Assembly (NCBI GenBank): GCA_944739405.2
Contig: OX123197.2
Span: 937,501 to 1,001,500, forward strand
DNA: 64,000 bases
DNA from: Euclidia mi
Lineage: Eukaryota > Arthropoda > Insecta > Lepidoptera > Erebidae
Direction: 5' to 3'
Below, piece by piece: positions 63,591-64,000 of the stretch (positions within the stretch are counted from its first letter, which is position 1; every line of letters starts with the position of its first letter). The position numbers and the translations under genes are program-made. The notes below the pieces were generated by a model. It saw only the letters and a program-made list of their open reading frames with translations. It did not search any database and was not told where the DNA came from.

Positions 63591-63762
63591 AAGTTTAAAC
63601 GATGATCTCCGTACACGCTGAATTTAAAATTGACATAGGTACATCTTTACATAGACTAAAATGAAAGAATAATTACCTTAACTCCTAAGTTTTGAGTTTC
63701 GACATTCGCCAATGCGAACAACAGCCAGTTTAATAAAATAGAAGTAAAATAAAAAATAGTAG

Positions 63763-63998
63763 TCCGTGTGGTGACGGATTAAGAATACGGTATATCACCA
63801 CCCCATATCATCCCATGGGTGTCGTAAGAGCCGACATAGGGAGCATATTATGCAGAGAACAGCACTGTAAGAGAAGGAAAACTTGATACAAACCCTATAC
63901 CAACCCGTTTGGCCAGCGTGGTATAGTAGGCCAATTCCTCCTTTCAAAGGAGAGGCCTAGTCCAGCAGTGGACTCTAAAAGGCTGATGATGATGATGA
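63763..63998 (+). mobile_element. SINE-A copy at window edge
   Basis: Complete layout from CCGTGTGGTGACGGATTAAG to GGCTGATGATGATGATG. Confidence 0.9.
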
Positions 63999-64000
63999 AA

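Overview
The window looks like a moth or butterfly (Lepidoptera) nuclear genome. The evidence is an AT-rich background packed with lepidopteran-style repeats: tRNA- and 5S-derived SINEs, RTE-type 3' tails ending in GATGAT repeats, short Helitrons ending in CTAG, many TIR elements, and non-LTR retrotransposons. No complete host protein gene can be supported. The best host features are a tRNA-Thr(AGT) gene at 53840-53913 (minus) and a candidate housekeeping promoter with an untranslated first exon at about 20330-20739 (plus), ending in a perfect splice donor.

Layout. 0-6 kb: a GC-rich retroelement inserted in a SINE, then a 2.4 kb hAT transposon (3251-5619) that carries a Helitron, a 1 kb long-TIR element and a 345 bp MITE. 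7-9 kb: a SINE with a hairpin insertion, a 120-bp tandem array and a Penelope-like endonuclease fragment. 9.8-12.7 kb: a 5S-derived SINE and a 5'-truncated Jockey-type LINE, itself split by a PIF/Harbinger-like element. 13-20 kb: Helitrons, mariner-type MITE, RTE relics and SINEs. 20.3-20.7 kb: the promoter/exon candidate. 22-42 kb: mainly SINEs, Helitrons and foldback elements. 42-50.7 kb: a chain of nested insertions centred on a nearly full-length LINE (44345-49270) with an intact 975-residue endonuclease/reverse transcriptase ORF and an ORF1 broken by one stop codon. 51-64 kb: more SINEs and MITEs, the tRNA gene, a tandemly duplicated Helitron and LINE relics.

Working labels for SINEs: head H1 = the block starting CCGTGTGG; tail T1 = the block ending in CCCCTTCGGGG plus GTGAGTCTATGTATG; RTE tail = the block ending GGCTGATGATG. 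SINE-A = H1 + RTE tail; SINE-B = H1 + tRNA-like core + T1; SINE-C = tRNA-like core + T1; SINE-D = a different head + T1; SINE-E = tRNA-like head + RTE tail; SINE-G and SINE-H are further families. Element F is a repeat bounded by GGGTTCCGTA and a CGAGTCGGACTCG block. Class assignments rest on motifs, termini and target-site duplications (TSDs) read by eye; no database search was possible.

The observations I rate highest are: a TIR element family with 6-bp TSDs whose shortest member is only 26 bp; repeated perfect hairpins with 4-5 nt loops that look like template-switch mutations; the swapping of heads and tails among SINE families; the exact Helitron boundary inside the hAT transposase; and the promoter/first-exon candidate.
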